In this document: in pieces, positions 27,539 to 35,989 of the stretch | Position numbering within the stretch: position 1 is the first letter of the stretch | How the letters are laid out: each line of letters begins with the position of its first letter | Source: Anaerolineae bacterium | GTDB lineage: Bacteria > Chloroflexota > Anaerolineae > Aggregatilineales > Phototrophicaceae | Length of the DNA stretch: 64,000 nucleotides | NCBI GenBank assembly: GCA_020849765.1 | Contig: JADLAY010000055.1 | Coordinates: forward strand, 1 to 64,000 | Direction of reading: 5' to 3' | Notes under the pieces: model-generated | Told to the model about the DNA's origin: nothing | Database searches by the model: none | What the model saw: the letters and a program-made list of their open reading frames with translations, nothing else | Program-made: the position numbers and the translations under genes

Positions 27539-28168
27539 ATGTCTGCGGAACTGATCGGTTACATTGCTTCGGCACTCGTGATCGTCTCGCTGGTGATGAC
27601 GTCGGTCCTGCGCCTGCGCCTGATCAGCCTGGTCGGCGCGGTTGTGTGGTTCATCTACGGCCTCATGCTCGGCCAGCCACCGATCTACGCGACCAACGGC
27701 ATCATCATCGTCATCAACATTTACTACTTGTTCCAGATGTTTACGGCCAAACACTATTTCAAACTGCTCGAAGTCGACCGCCATTCGGCCTATCTGCGCA
27801 GCTTCCTGGCGTTCTATCAGGCGGACATCGGCAAATTCTTCCCGTCGTTCAAGTACGACGCAGAGCAGATCGACCTGGCCTATCTCGTGCTGCGTGATCT
27901 GGTGCCGGTCGGCGTCTTCCTGACCGAACGTGACGCGTCCGGGCGCTCACTCGTCAATCTCGACTACGTCATCCCCGGCTATCGCGATCTGCGGCCGGGC
28001 AAGTTCCTGTACGAGGAGCTTGACCAGATGCTGCCGCAGAAGGGCGTGCGCACGCTCTACAGCGTGCCGGGCAGCGAGAAGCATCACGATTATCTGCGGC
28101 GGATGGGCTTCGCGCCGGTGCTGGAAGCGACCAGCGGCGGGCTCTACCAGCGCGAGATGACGGGCTAG
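27539..28168 (+). CDS. YgjV-like inner-membrane protein with soluble C-terminal domain
   Basis: The 209 residues start with three membrane spans (about 5-22, 27-45, 50-68) resembling the YgjV-type inner-membrane family (LIGYIASALVIVSL, AVVWFIYGLML, NGIIIVINIYYL). A cytoplasmic domain (about 75-205) ends with a GNAT-like HHDYLRRMGFAPV turn. Family function is unknown. AGAGGTTTC lies upstream. It is divergent from the Rieske gene, with a 72-bp shared regulatory space. Confidence 0.7.
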   Translation: MSAELIGYIASALVIVSLVMTSVLRLRLISLVGAVVWFIYGLMLGQPPIYATNGIIIVINIYYLFQMFTAKHYFKLLEVDRHSAYLRSFLAFYQADIGKFFPSFKYDAEQIDLAYLVLRDLVPVGVFLTERDASGRSLVNLDYVIPGYRDLRPGKFLYEELDQMLPQKGVRTLYSVPGSEKHHDYLRRMGFAPVLEATSGGLYQREMTG

Positions 28169-28268
28169 GGCGGCCCGGCGCTGAGCTTAAGCCGATACCG
28201 GCAGCAGCGAATTGGAGTACAATGGGGATAGCACATCTGTTTCGTCCGCAGCGAAAGGAGGCGAGACG

Positions 28269-29309
28269 ATGTCATGGCGTGACCAACTCCGCGCCGACCC
28301 GACCGATTGGCTGTTGGAGTTCGAAAACCCCGGAGTGCGCTACCTGGCGCTGCGCGATTTGCTCGACTGCCCCACAAATGATCCCGAACTGGCCGACGCA
28401 CAAGAGAAGGCGCACACGGAAGGCGTCATCGCGACCGTCCTCGGCGCGATGCAGCCCGACGGCTACTGGGTCGAGCCAGGTCCCGGCTACAACCCGAAAT
28501 ATCGCAGCACCGTCTGGGCCTTGATTCTGCTGGCTCAGCTAGGCGCGGCGGCGGCACAGGATAAACGGATCGCCCGCGCCTGCAGCTACGTGCTCGATCA
28601 TGCGCTGGCCGCGGGCGGGCTGTTCACCGCATCCGGCGCGCCATCGGGAACGGCGGATTGCTTGCAGGGCAATCTGTGCGCGGCGCTGCTCGACCTCGGC
28701 TGCGATGATCCGCGGCTGGCGGGCGCGTTCGACTGGATGGCGCGCAGTGTGACCGGCGAGGGCGTCGCACCGAAAGAAGATCGTCGCGCGCTGCTGCGTT
28801 ACTACGCGGGCAAGTGCGGGCCCCTGTTCAAGTGTGGCGCGAACAACGACCTGTCCTGCGCCTGGGGTGGGGTCAAGGTGTTGCTGGCGCTGAGCAAGCT
28901 GGCGCCGGAGCAGCGCACGCCGGAAATCGAACGAGCGATCCGGGCCGGGGTGGACTTCGTGTTCAGCATCGACCCGGCCGCGGCAGCTTATCCATCCGGC
29001 TATGCCGACAAGCCGAGCAGCAACTGGTGGAAGTTCGGCTTCCCCGTCTTCTACGTGACCGATCTGCTGCAAATCGTCGAGGCGCTGGTCGCGCTCGGCT
29101 ACGGGGGCGATCCACGGCTGGCGAATGCGCTCGACCTGGTTCGCGACAAGCAGGATGCCGAGGGGCGCTGGCCGCTCGAATACAGTTACGCGGACAAGAC
29201 CTGGGGCGATTTTGGCGCGAAGAAGCAGCCGAACAAGTGGGTGACTCTGCGCGCGTTGCGTGCCCTCAAGGCGGTGACGTCACCGCACCTGTTCGATCAT
29301 CAGAAGTGA
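28269..29309 (+). CDS. Alpha-alpha-toroid (prenyltransferase/squalene-cyclase-like) protein
   Basis: This 346-residue protein begins MSWRDQLRADPTDWLLE, with a strong AAAGGAGG site before ATG 28269. It is made of helical repeats with QW-like turns (MQPDGYWVEPG, KQDAEGRWPLEY), pointing to a terpenoid-cyclase-type barrel. The DxDD acid of cyclases is not seen. Cys-rich loops (ADCLQGNLC, GKCGPLFKCGANNDLSC) might bind metal. Similar proteins are sometimes mislabelled NifH, but no P-loop is present. Function is unknown. Confidence 0.75.
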   Translation: MSWRDQLRADPTDWLLEFENPGVRYLALRDLLDCPTNDPELADAQEKAHTEGVIATVLGAMQPDGYWVEPGPGYNPKYRSTVWALILLAQLGAAAAQDKRIARACSYVLDHALAAGGLFTASGAPSGTADCLQGNLCAALLDLGCDDPRLAGAFDWMARSVTGEGVAPKEDRRALLRYYAGKCGPLFKCGANNDLSCAWGGVKVLLALSKLAPEQRTPEIERAIRAGVDFVFSIDPAAAAYPSGYADKPSSNWWKFGFPVFYVTDLLQIVEALVALGYGGDPRLANALDLVRDKQDAEGRWPLEYSYADKTWGDFGAKKQPNKWVTLRALRALKAVTSPHLFDHQK

Positions 29310-29357
29310 TTCGGCCCTGTCATCATCCCGCCGGGTGACAAATGTCACCCCTGGTTA

Positions 29358-29375
29358 TGCAAGTAATCACTTGCT
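29358..29375. promoter_or_regulatory. TetR-type operator 1
   Basis: TGCAAGT-AATC-ACTTGCT is a palindrome (six paired bases each side). It overlaps the -35 of the candidate tetR promoter and closely resembles operator 2 at 29405-29422, which suggests autoregulation. Confidence 0.65.
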
Positions 29376-29399
29376 TGCACATTTGAATGGCTCTATCCT
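29371..29399 (+). promoter_or_regulatory. Candidate tetR promoter
   Basis: TTGCTT (29371-29376), 17-bp spacer, TATCCT (29394-29399). It is a modest match to sigma-70 consensus, but its position between two operator-like palindromes supports it. Confidence 0.4.
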
Positions 29400-29404
29400 G
29401 ATCA

Positions 29405-29422
29405 TGTAAGTAAGCACTTGCA
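29405..29422. promoter_or_regulatory. TetR-type operator 2
   Basis: TGTAAGT-AAGC-ACTTGCA repeats the operator-1 pattern with one asymmetry. It covers the expected transcription start region, 21 bp before the tetR ATG. Confidence 0.65.
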
Positions 29423-29442
29423 CACACGGATGAGATTGAGCC

Positions 29443-30051
29443 ATGACGACCGAAACCGGAACCGACGAGACCCGCCAGCGCATCATCGACGCAGCCATCG
29501 GGCTGTTCGGCGAGGTCGGCTACAGCGGCGCGACCACGCGCGCCATCGCCGAGCGGGCGGGCATCAACGAAGTGACGCTCTTCCGCCATTTCGGCAACAA
29601 GAAGAACCTGCTCTTGGCCTGCATCCAGGCGGGCAATCAGGCCGGGTTCGCCGCCACGTTTCGTGACCATCTGACCGGCGACTACGCCGCCGACATCGGC
29701 TTCATGGCGCGGCTGCAAATGGCGGACACGGCCGCGCACTTCGACATCCTGCGCCTGCTGATGTGCGATGCACAGGCTGTGCCGGAACTGCGCGACATGA
29801 TGGCGTCTGGCGCGAGCGGCAACCGCGATCTGTTGGCGGGCTACTTCCGCGAGCAGATCGACGCCGGAGTTATCCGCGCCGATCTCGACCCGGAGGCGCT
29901 GGCGACGGCCTTCGACAGCCTGTTCTCGTCCTACATTGTGTTCGCCAACCTGATGGGATCTGGCTCGGCGCTTGTGACGCCCAGCGACGCAACGCTGGAC
30001 TCGCTCGCCGGGATCTTCGTGCGCGGGACCGTGGCCTCTCCCAGAGGCTAA
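29443..30051 (+). CDS. TetR family transcriptional regulator
   Basis: This 202-residue repressor has an N-terminal helix-turn-helix (about residues 10-56; RIIDAAIGLFGEVGYSGATTRAIAERAGINEVTLFRHFGNKKNLL). The C-terminal ligand domain ends ALATAFDSLFSSYIVFANL, a TetR_C-like dimer helix. Two matching palindromes upstream are the probable autoregulatory operators. The next gene (63 bp downstream, same strand) is the likely co-regulated target. The inducer is unknown. Confidence 0.93.
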   Translation: MTTETGTDETRQRIIDAAIGLFGEVGYSGATTRAIAERAGINEVTLFRHFGNKKNLLLACIQAGNQAGFAATFRDHLTGDYAADIGFMARLQMADTAAHFDILRLLMCDAQAVPELRDMMASGASGNRDLLAGYFREQIDAGVIRADLDPEALATAFDSLFSSYIVFANLMGSGSALVTPSDATLDSLAGIFVRGTVASPRG

Positions 30052-30114
30052 GCCCCGTCAATTCGCTGCCTCGACTTCTCCCTTGCTTCCTGTTTTCGAC
30101 TGGAAAGGTGCGCT

Positions 30115-30948
30115 ATGCGTATGCTCCTGCGTATTCTTGCTGTGGTGATCACGATCGTCATCCTGCTGGTTGCTGCCGGTTGGCTCGGCCTGCAGGTCAA
30201 AGCCGCCAGCTATCCCATCATGATGCCCGGCGACGCGCCCGAACGCGTCCCGCTGCCCGACGATCTGCCTGAACCTGTCCTGCGTTATGCGCGAGCCCTT
30301 TTCGGCGAGACGATGCCGGTCGTGCACACCGCGGAGGTGCTCGGTCGTGGACGGCTGATCAACAAGGGGCTGGCGATGCCGACTCGTATGCGCATGTACT
30401 ACGATGCGGCACGCACGAGTCACTATCACGATTTCCAGGTGACGTGGTTCACGCTGCCGGTGCTGCGCGTCAGTGAGCGCTTTCTGGATGGACAGGCGAT
30501 CCTCGATCTACCGGGTGAGCACATCGAGAATGATCCGTTCACCGATGCCGCCGCCGTTCAGGGCTACTGGTCGGAGACGCTCGCCTGGGTGCCTGCCATC
30601 GTCTTCAACGATGCGCGCGTGCGCTGGGAAGCCATCGACGCCAACAGCGCGCGCATGATCCTGCCCAACGCCGACGACGTCGAAGCCTTCACCGTCGGCT
30701 TCGACCCGGAGACCGGCCTGCTCTCGACGATCACGACCATGCGCTATGGCAACGTCGAGAAGGGCAGGCGCGAGCGTTGGAGCAACCGCATCCTCGAATG
30801 GGCGCAGGTGGGCGATCAGCAGCTCCCGGCGCTCTCGGAGACGTGGTGGAACGACGACGCGCCGTGGGCGACGTGGGAAGTCGAGCAGGTCGTCTACAAC
30901 GTGGACGTCTCCGCGCGGCTGGCGCAGTTCGGCGGGGATGTGCCGTAG
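30115..30948 (+). CDS. DUF6544-like membrane-anchored protein
   Basis: The 277 residues have a single N-terminal membrane anchor (about 5-28) and a beta-rich domain matching the DUF6544 pattern: TRMRMYYDAARTSHYHDFQVTWFTLPVLRVSERFLDG, then AAVQGYWSETLAWVPAI and GLLSTITTMRYGN. Biochemistry is unknown. GGAAAGG precedes the ATG. Adjacent to tetR and probably in its transcript, so it may respond to the same inducer. Confidence 0.75.
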   Translation: MRMLLRILAVVITIVILLVAAGWLGLQVKAASYPIMMPGDAPERVPLPDDLPEPVLRYARALFGETMPVVHTAEVLGRGRLINKGLAMPTRMRMYYDAARTSHYHDFQVTWFTLPVLRVSERFLDGQAILDLPGEHIENDPFTDAAAVQGYWSETLAWVPAIVFNDARVRWEAIDANSARMILPNADDVEAFTVGFDPETGLLSTITTMRYGNVEKGRRERWSNRILEWAQVGDQQLPALSETWWNDDAPWATWEVEQVVYNVDVSARLAQFGGDVP

Positions 30949-31014
30949 GCATGGATGAGAAAATAGGGCGGAAAGGGGCATCCGGGATTGCATCCTCATG
31001 CAGATCCCATGGAG

Positions 31015-31035
31015 GGGCTTGGCGTCGCCAAGCCC
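31015..31035. terminator. Hairpin abutting the stop of the small minus-strand gene
   Basis: GGGCTTGGC-gtc-GCCAAGCCC, a perfect 9-bp stem, starts directly after the stop codon of the 72-aa gene. It has no T-tract on either strand. It is a near-copy of the suf terminator hairpin with one compensated base pair changed. Confidence 0.55.
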
Positions 31036-31254
31036 TTACGCGTTGACAGACTGCTCGAATTCTTTCTCGATTATTCGCGCCATTTCCTCCAGGTCTTTTT
31101 GGGGAAACGCGATTTCGCGGGCATGCTGAATCAACTCGCTGACCGGCTCACCGGGCGGCGTACTCAACTCTTGAACAAACTCCAGCACGCGCTGCTGTTG
31201 TTCCAGATTGAGCAGCCGGATCGCGGCCAGGATTTCCTGTTCCACTGCGCTCAT
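31036..31254 (-). CDS. Small helical protein, DUF2281/antitoxin-like
   Basis: A 72-residue product (MSAVEQEILAAIRLLNLEQ...) has an amphipathic helix pattern seen in DUF2281-like small proteins, often orphan antitoxins. A GCGGAGG site sits 9 bp before ATG 31254, which favours this start over ATGs at 31272/31275. No toxin partner (PIN, RelE) is adjacent: downstream is a hairpin, upstream the suf terminator. Function is unproven. Confidence 0.55.
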   Translation of the reverse strand: MSAVEQEILAAIRLLNLEQQQRVLEFVQELSTPPGEPVSELIQHAREIAFPQKDLEEMARIIEKEFEQSVNA

Positions 31255-31310
31255 GAAGGCGAACCTCCGCATCATCGTGCACTGTGACTATCATACACGA
31301 AGTGGGTAAC

Positions 31311-31336
31311 AAAAAGGGCATGGCGTCGCCATGCCC
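31311..31336 (-). terminator. suf operon terminator
   Basis: Read on the minus strand, the 9-bp stem GGGCATGGC / GCCATGCCC is followed by TTTTTG. It lies 32 bp past the sufD stop and ends the sufCBD transcript. Confidence 0.8.
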
Positions 31337-31367
31337 CTACAGGTCTTTGTGATTTGGCCGCTCGCGG

Positions 31368-32747
31368 CTAGAAGTCGAGGATCGCCTCGTCGTCGCGATG
31401 ATCGAGCGCGTGGCCGACGATCTTGAGGTCAAGGGCGCCGCGCAGACGGTCGCGCACGCGTTCGAACGGGATGCGGTCGAGCAGCTCCTCGAAGAAGCCC
31501 TCGGTCACCATCAGTTCGGCGTCCGGGCGCGGGATGCCACGGCTCATCAGGTAGAAGATCGGCTCTTCTTCGAGCGTGCCGAAGGTGGCCGCGTGCGTGC
31601 AGCGGACGTCGTCGGCCTCGATCTCCAGGCCGGGGATGCCGTCCATGCGCGCATCCTCGCTCAGGACGAGGTTGCGGCTGGCCTGGAAGCCGTCGATCTT
31701 CTGCATGTCCGGCAGCGACTTGATCATACCCTGCCAGACCGAGCGCGACTCGTCCTTGGCCGCGCCCTTGAACAGCAGGTCGCTGGTCGTCAGCGGCGCG
31801 TTGTGATTCTGCTGGGTGTCGTGGTCGAACATCTGCTCCTCGTCGGCGAAGAACATACCGCTGACCCGGCCATGCGCGCCGAGGCCATCGAGTTCTACCT
31901 CGATGAAGGCTTTGACCAGTTCGCCGCCCATCGTGCCGACGATCCAGTCAAGGTTGCCATTGTCCAGCACGCGTGCGCGCTGATGGCTGAACTCGAAGGT
32001 CGTGCGGTTCCAATCTTGCAGGCCGACGTAGGTCAGGTTGGCCGCCGGGCCGACCAGCAGTTCGGTCGCGCCGACGTAGCTGGACTGCGCCGCGCCGCCC
32101 GCCGATTGGTAATCGACCAGCATCTTGGCTTCGGAAGCTTCTTCCAGGATGACGAGCACGTGGCCCAGCGTCGCGCCGTCTTCGGTGTTGTACATGACGA
32201 CGTGGAAGGGCAGTTCCGCCGCCGCGCCGCGTGGCACGTAGAGGAAGACGCCGTGCGTCCACATGGCGGCGTGGAGCGCGGCGAACTTGCCGTCGCCGGG
32301 CTTGACCGCCTTGGTCATCAGGTTTTCGCGCACGAGGTGCGGGTATTCGCGGCAGGCCGTGAGCAGATCGGTGAAGATGATGCCGCGAGCCGCCATCGCC
32401 TCGTTGAGTTCGTGGCGAACGAGCTGGCCGTTGACGAAGGCGATCATGCCGCCCTGTTCCTCGCCGATGAGCGGCGCGCGCATATCTTCCGGCACGTTCT
32501 CGTACGACGACTGCCCACCGTTGAGCAGCTTGCTCGCCTCTTCCCAGCGGATGTGGCGGTAATCGGTGCGCCGCCACTCTTCCATCTGGCGCGAGGGCAT
32601 CGGCATCATTTCGTAAAGTTCCCAGGCGGCAATCCGGCTTTCGCGCAGCCACTGGGGTTCATTGTTGTGGACGCTGAGCGCTTCGACGTCCGCCTGCGTA
32701 TAAAGCGGCGCTTCTGCCATCGAGCGCCGTTGTCTTGCGGCAACCAT
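31368..32747 (-). CDS. sufD: Fe-S cluster assembly protein SufD
   Basis: This 459-residue beta-helix scaffold component forms the SufBC2D complex that builds Fe-S clusters. Family signs include EEWRRTDYRHI near the N-terminus, MLVDYQSAGGAAQSSYVGATELLVG in the helix, FFADEEQMFDHDTQQNHNAPLT, and the C-terminal ADDVRCTHAATFG, whose CTH-type His corresponds to the functionally important SufD His. ATG 32747 follows GAGGAG. It is last in the operon, 136 bp after sufB, a spacer filled with heptamer words. Confidence 0.95.
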   Translation of the reverse strand: MVAARQRRSMAEAPLYTQADVEALSVHNNEPQWLRESRIAAWELYEMMPMPSRQMEEWRRTDYRHIRWEEASKLLNGGQSSYENVPEDMRAPLIGEEQGGMIAFVNGQLVRHELNEAMAARGIIFTDLLTACREYPHLVRENLMTKAVKPGDGKFAALHAAMWTHGVFLYVPRGAAAELPFHVVMYNTEDGATLGHVLVILEEASEAKMLVDYQSAGGAAQSSYVGATELLVGPAANLTYVGLQDWNRTTFEFSHQRARVLDNGNLDWIVGTMGGELVKAFIEVELDGLGAHGRVSGMFFADEEQMFDHDTQQNHNAPLTTSDLLFKGAAKDESRSVWQGMIKSLPDMQKIDGFQASRNLVLSEDARMDGIPGLEIEADDVRCTHAATFGTLEEEPIFYLMSRGIPRPDAELMVTEGFFEELLDRIPFERVRDRLRGALDLKIVGHALDHRDDEAILDF

Positions 32748-32770
32748 GCGGTGATTCTACTCCTCATTCA

Positions 32771-32883
32771 AGCAGCAAATTAGCAGATTAGGAGCTTAGC
32801 TCTTGGCTTCGGGCGGCGAGTGTTTCGTGCACGAGCCAGGAGCTTAAGGCTAATTTGCTAACCTGCTAGTTCGCTAATTTGCT
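32771..32883. repeat. Heptamer words in inverted arrangement inside the suf operon
   Basis: AGCAAATTAGCAGATTAGG at about 32774 faces the complementary CTAATTTGCTAACCTGCTAG near 32850-32883. The words repeat every 7 bp. In the sufB-sufD transcript this could fold into a long imperfect hairpin and alter the SufB:SufD ratio (inference). Confidence 0.6.
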
Positions 32884-34332
32884 TTAGCCGATCGACCCTT
32901 CAAGCTGGATCTGGATCAGGCGGTTGAGTTCGAGCGCGTATTCCATCGGCAGCTCCTTGACGAGCGGCTCGATGAAGCCGTTGACGATCATGGCGTTGGC
33001 TTCGTCCTCGGTCATGCCGCGGCTCATGGCGTAGAAGAGCTGATCTTCGCCGACGCGGCTGACGGAGGCTTCGTGGCCCATGGTGACGTTCTTGGCGTCG
33101 CATTCGATCGTCGGGTAGGTATCCGAGCGGCTCTTGGCGTCGAGCAGCAGCGCGTCACAGACGACGTTGCTCTTGACGTTATCCGCACCCTCGACGATCT
33201 TGAGCAAGCCGCGATAGCTGGCACGCCCGCCATCCTTGCTGATCGACTTGCTGATGATCTGGCTGCTGGTGTTCGGCGCCAGGTGCGTGATCTTCGCGCC
33301 GGCATCCAACTGCTGATCGCGACCGGCGAAGGCGATGCTGAGCACTTCACCGTGCGCGCCTTCACCCGTCAGCAGGACCGCCGGGTACTTCATCGTGATC
33401 TTGCTGCCGAGGTTGGCGTCGACCCATTCCATGGTCGCGTTCTTCTCGGCGACGGCGCGCTTGGTCACCAGGTTGTAGACGTTGGACGACCAGTTCTGGA
33501 TCGTCGTGTAGCGGCAGCGCCCGCCTTCCTTGACGATGATCTCGACCACGGCGCTGTGCAGGCTGTCGCTGCTGTAGATCGGCGCGGTGCAGCCTTCGAC
33601 GTAATGGACGTAGGCGCCCTCTTCGATCACGATCAGCGTGCGCTCGAACTGGCCCATGTTCTGCGTGTTGATGCGGAAGTAGGCCTGGAGCGGCATCTCG
33701 ACGTGGACGCCCTTGGGCACGTAGACGAACGAGCCGCCCGACCAGACGGCGCTGTTGAGCGCGGCGAACTTGTTATCGCTGTAGGGGATGACGGTGCCGA
33801 AGTATTCACGCACGATCTCCGGGTGCTCGCGCAGGCCGCTGTCCATGTCCGTGAAGTAGACGCCCTTCGCTTCCAGATCCTTGCGGATGCTGTGGTAGAC
33901 GACTTCACTTTCGTACTGCGCGGTGACCCCCTGAAGGTATTTCTGCTCCGCTTCCGGGATGCCCAGGCGGTCGAACGTGCGCTTGATTTCTTCCGGGATG
34001 TCGTCCCACGACTTGCCCTGCTGGTCGGTCGCGCGGACGAAGTAGTAGATGTCGTCGAAGTCGATGCCGCTCAGATCCGCACCCCATTCCGGCATCGGAC
34101 GGCGGACGAATTCTTCGTAGGCCTTGAGGCGGAATTCGGTCATCCATTCCGGCTCGTTCTTCATCTCGCTGATCTGGCGGACGATATCGGCAGTCAGACC
34201 CTTCTTACCCTGGAAGGCATACTTCACATCATCGTGAAAGCCATACTTTTCAGCATAGGAGGCGTTGATGTCCTTGAGGGCGGCTTCGTGTTCGGTCAGT
34301 TGTTTTTCGCTGGGTACCGAGTAATCGGTCAT
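32884..34332 (-). CDS. sufB: Fe-S cluster assembly protein SufB
   Basis: This 482-residue protein is the scaffold on which clusters form. Landmarks are GLTADIVRQISEMKNEPEWMTEFRLKAYE, FVRATDQQGKSWDDIPEEIK, GSFVYVPKGVHVEMPLQAYFRIN, YVHYVEGCTAP and the C-terminal TYPTIECDAKNVTMGHEAS with its conserved Cys. ATG 34332 has GAGGGGA upstream; the longer frame to 34377 is rejected. It lies between sufC and sufD. The gene order sufC-sufB-sufD is the order common in Gram-positive-like and Chloroflexi operons, without sufS/sufU here. Confidence 0.97.
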   Translation of the reverse strand: MTDYSVPSEKQLTEHEAALKDINASYAEKYGFHDDVKYAFQGKKGLTADIVRQISEMKNEPEWMTEFRLKAYEEFVRRPMPEWGADLSGIDFDDIYYFVRATDQQGKSWDDIPEEIKRTFDRLGIPEAEQKYLQGVTAQYESEVVYHSIRKDLEAKGVYFTDMDSGLREHPEIVREYFGTVIPYSDNKFAALNSAVWSGGSFVYVPKGVHVEMPLQAYFRINTQNMGQFERTLIVIEEGAYVHYVEGCTAPIYSSDSLHSAVVEIIVKEGGRCRYTTIQNWSSNVYNLVTKRAVAEKNATMEWVDANLGSKITMKYPAVLLTGEGAHGEVLSIAFAGRDQQLDAGAKITHLAPNTSSQIISKSISKDGGRASYRGLLKIVEGADNVKSNVVCDALLLDAKSRSDTYPTIECDAKNVTMGHEASVSRVGEDQLFYAMSRGMTEDEANAMIVNGFIEPLVKELPMEYALELNRLIQIQLEGSIG

Positions 34333-34395
34333 GCGCTGTGTTCCCCTCTGCTTTACTTTCGGTCGATGTGGCAGCAACGCTGCTGTCTGGTCTGC

Positions 34396-35175
34396 CTATT
34401 CAGTCGCTGTGGCGAACCGCTCGCGAATCCAGTCGTAGCCGCGCTCTTCCAGCGTGAGCGCGAGGTCCGCACCGCCGCTCTCGACGATCTGGCCCTGGAA
34501 CATGACGTGCACGTACTGCGGCTTGATGTAGTTGAGCATCCGCTGGTAGTGAGTGATGACGAGCACACCGAGGCCGTGGGCTTCCTGGAGCTTGTTGACG
34601 CCGTCGCTGACGATGCGCAGAGCGTCGATATCCAGGCCGCTGTCCGTCTCGTCCAGGATGGCGATCTTCGGGTCAAGCACCGCCATTTGCAGGATTTCAG
34701 CGCGTTTCTTTTCGCCGCCGCTGAAGCCTTCGTTCAGGTAACGCCCGGCAAACGCGTGATCGATGCCGAGGAAGTCCATGCGCTCGCGCATCATCCGGCG
34801 GAAGTCGGGGATCGAAATGCCTTTGCTATCCGGGTCTTCCGCTTTCATGCGCGAATTGATCGCCAGGCGCAGGAAGTTCGCCAGCGTGACGCCGGGGATG
34901 GCAATCGGGTACTGGAAGGCGAGGAAGAGGCCGAGGCGTGCGCGCTCATCCGGTTCCAATTCAAGGATGTTGATGCCGTCTAGCAGGATTTCGCCGCCGG
35001 TGACTTCGTAGGTCGGGTTGCCGAGCATGACATTCGCCAGCGTGCTTTTGCCGCTGCCGTTCGGCCCCATCAGCGCGTGGATCTCGCCTTGCTTGACGGT
35101 CAGGTCGACGCCGCGCAAAATCGGCTTGTCTTCGACCTGGACGTGTAGATTGCGGATTTCGAGTACAGCACTCAT
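34396..35175 (-). CDS. sufC: Fe-S cluster assembly ATPase SufC
   Basis: This 259-residue ABC-type ATPase has Walker A GPNGSGKST (residues 37-45), the signature FSGGEKKRAEI and Walker B IAILDETDSGLDIDAL, followed by the switch His in VITHYQRML. It powers SufBC2D. Start ATG 35175 has a GGAGAAG site. It is first in the operon behind a strong sigma-70 promoter. Confidence 0.97.
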   Translation of the reverse strand: MSAVLEIRNLHVQVEDKPILRGVDLTVKQGEIHALMGPNGSGKSTLANVMLGNPTYEVTGGEILLDGINILELEPDERARLGLFLAFQYPIAIPGVTLANFLRLAINSRMKAEDPDSKGISIPDFRRMMRERMDFLGIDHAFAGRYLNEGFSGGEKKRAEILQMAVLDPKIAILDETDSGLDIDALRIVSDGVNKLQEAHGLGVLVITHYQRMLNYIKPQYVHVMFQGQIVESGGADLALTLEERGYDWIRERFATATE

Positions 35176-35484
35176 CGAGCGGTCTTCTCCTCTATGGGTT
35201 AAAAGGCAGGTTAAATTTAATCCATACCCTATGTACAACACATGCAGGCAGTATATCAGTCGCCGCGGCCTGCGTCAATTATTTCTAAGACCTCTATCAT
35301 AAAAATTGATGTGGCGTTAAACAAGGGGGGAAGCTGCACCAATTGTCCAAGATTCAGACGCGTGCACGGCGCCGGATCGTACGTGTGTGGGCCGCCTCAG
35401 CAGGCGAAATCTTTACGCAGCCGGGGTGATAATCACAATTAAAATACAGTTGATAAAATAAACTAATAACGTGAGGTATCAACG
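35176..35484. other. Divergent regulatory region between sufC and the 130-aa gene
   Basis: This 309-bp spacer holds the suf promoter (35250-35278) and a ~75-nt untranslated leader. A short dyad, ATGT-acaac-ACAT (35231-35243), sits just downstream of the -10 and could bind an Fe-S-responsive repressor (inference). The right part is A+T-rich (35425-35470) and presumably carries the promoter of the plus-strand gene. Confidence 0.55.
35250..35278 (-). promoter_or_regulatory. sufCBD promoter
   Basis: On the minus strand, TTGACG (35278-35273), a 17-bp spacer and TATACT (35255-35250) form a near-consensus sigma-70 promoter about 75 bp upstream of sufC. Confidence 0.75.
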
Positions 35485-35877
35485 ATGGCAGTTGATCTGC
35501 GTTGGTTGGACGAGGACGACACCGTACTCCACTTTGTCTTTCGCGATCCGTGGACGATGGCCGAATTCTCCGCGGCCAACGAGGTCGCGTCCGTCTGGCT
35601 CAAGGCGCGTAAGGATCGCATCGACGCGGTTTTCGATATGTCGAACGCGATGCCGCCGTTCATGGGCGGCGTGCAGTGGGCGGATGATGGCGAGCCGCAC
35701 TGGGATAATCTGGGGCGGGCGGTGGTCGTCTGCAACGGGCACTTCGTCCACCTGATGACTGACGTCGCCAACCGCCTGATGGGCAGCGCCGAGATTCGCG
35801 CGGCCAACAGCCTCGACGACGCGGTCGACCTGCTGCTGATGGACGAAAGCGCCTACATCCGCCGCCGCCTGATGTGA
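35485..35877 (+). CDS. STAS-like small protein, function unknown
   Basis: This 130-residue soluble alpha/beta protein (LRWLDEDDTVLHFVFRDPWTMAEF, then AVFDMSNAMPPF and RAVVVCNGHFVHLM) has the alternating strands and helices of a SpoIIAA/STAS-like fold. The Ser usual for phosphorylation is not obvious. GTGAGG lies upstream of the ATG. It is divergent from suf. The prediction is tentative. Confidence 0.65.
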   Translation: MAVDLRWLDEDDTVLHFVFRDPWTMAEFSAANEVASVWLKARKDRIDAVFDMSNAMPPFMGGVQWADDGEPHWDNLGRAVVVCNGHFVHLMTDVANRLMGSAEIRAANSLDDAVDLLLMDESAYIRRRLM

Positions 35878-35989
35878 GTTCCGATACCTCTATCCAAGTT
35901 TCTAAGATGTTGATCATAGAAATTGACGCTGCCCGCCGCTCGTGTTAGTATGGGCGCAGATCGTACGTATGGAGCGCAAGGAGCGGTGG

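Noticed and set aside
28269..29309. NifH (nitrogenase reductase) annotation for the alpha-alpha-toroid protein.
   Set aside because: No P-loop or Fe-S Cys pair of NifH. The repeated helical turns and QW-like motifs indicate a cyclase-type barrel.
31036..31254. Toxin-antitoxin pair.
   Set aside because: Only an antitoxin-like small protein is seen; no toxin-sized neighbour on the same strand.
33073..34983. 636-aa plus-strand open frame over sufB and sufC.
   Set aside because: Antisense shadow of two well-recognised genes. Low-complexity composition typical of antisense G+C-rich frames.
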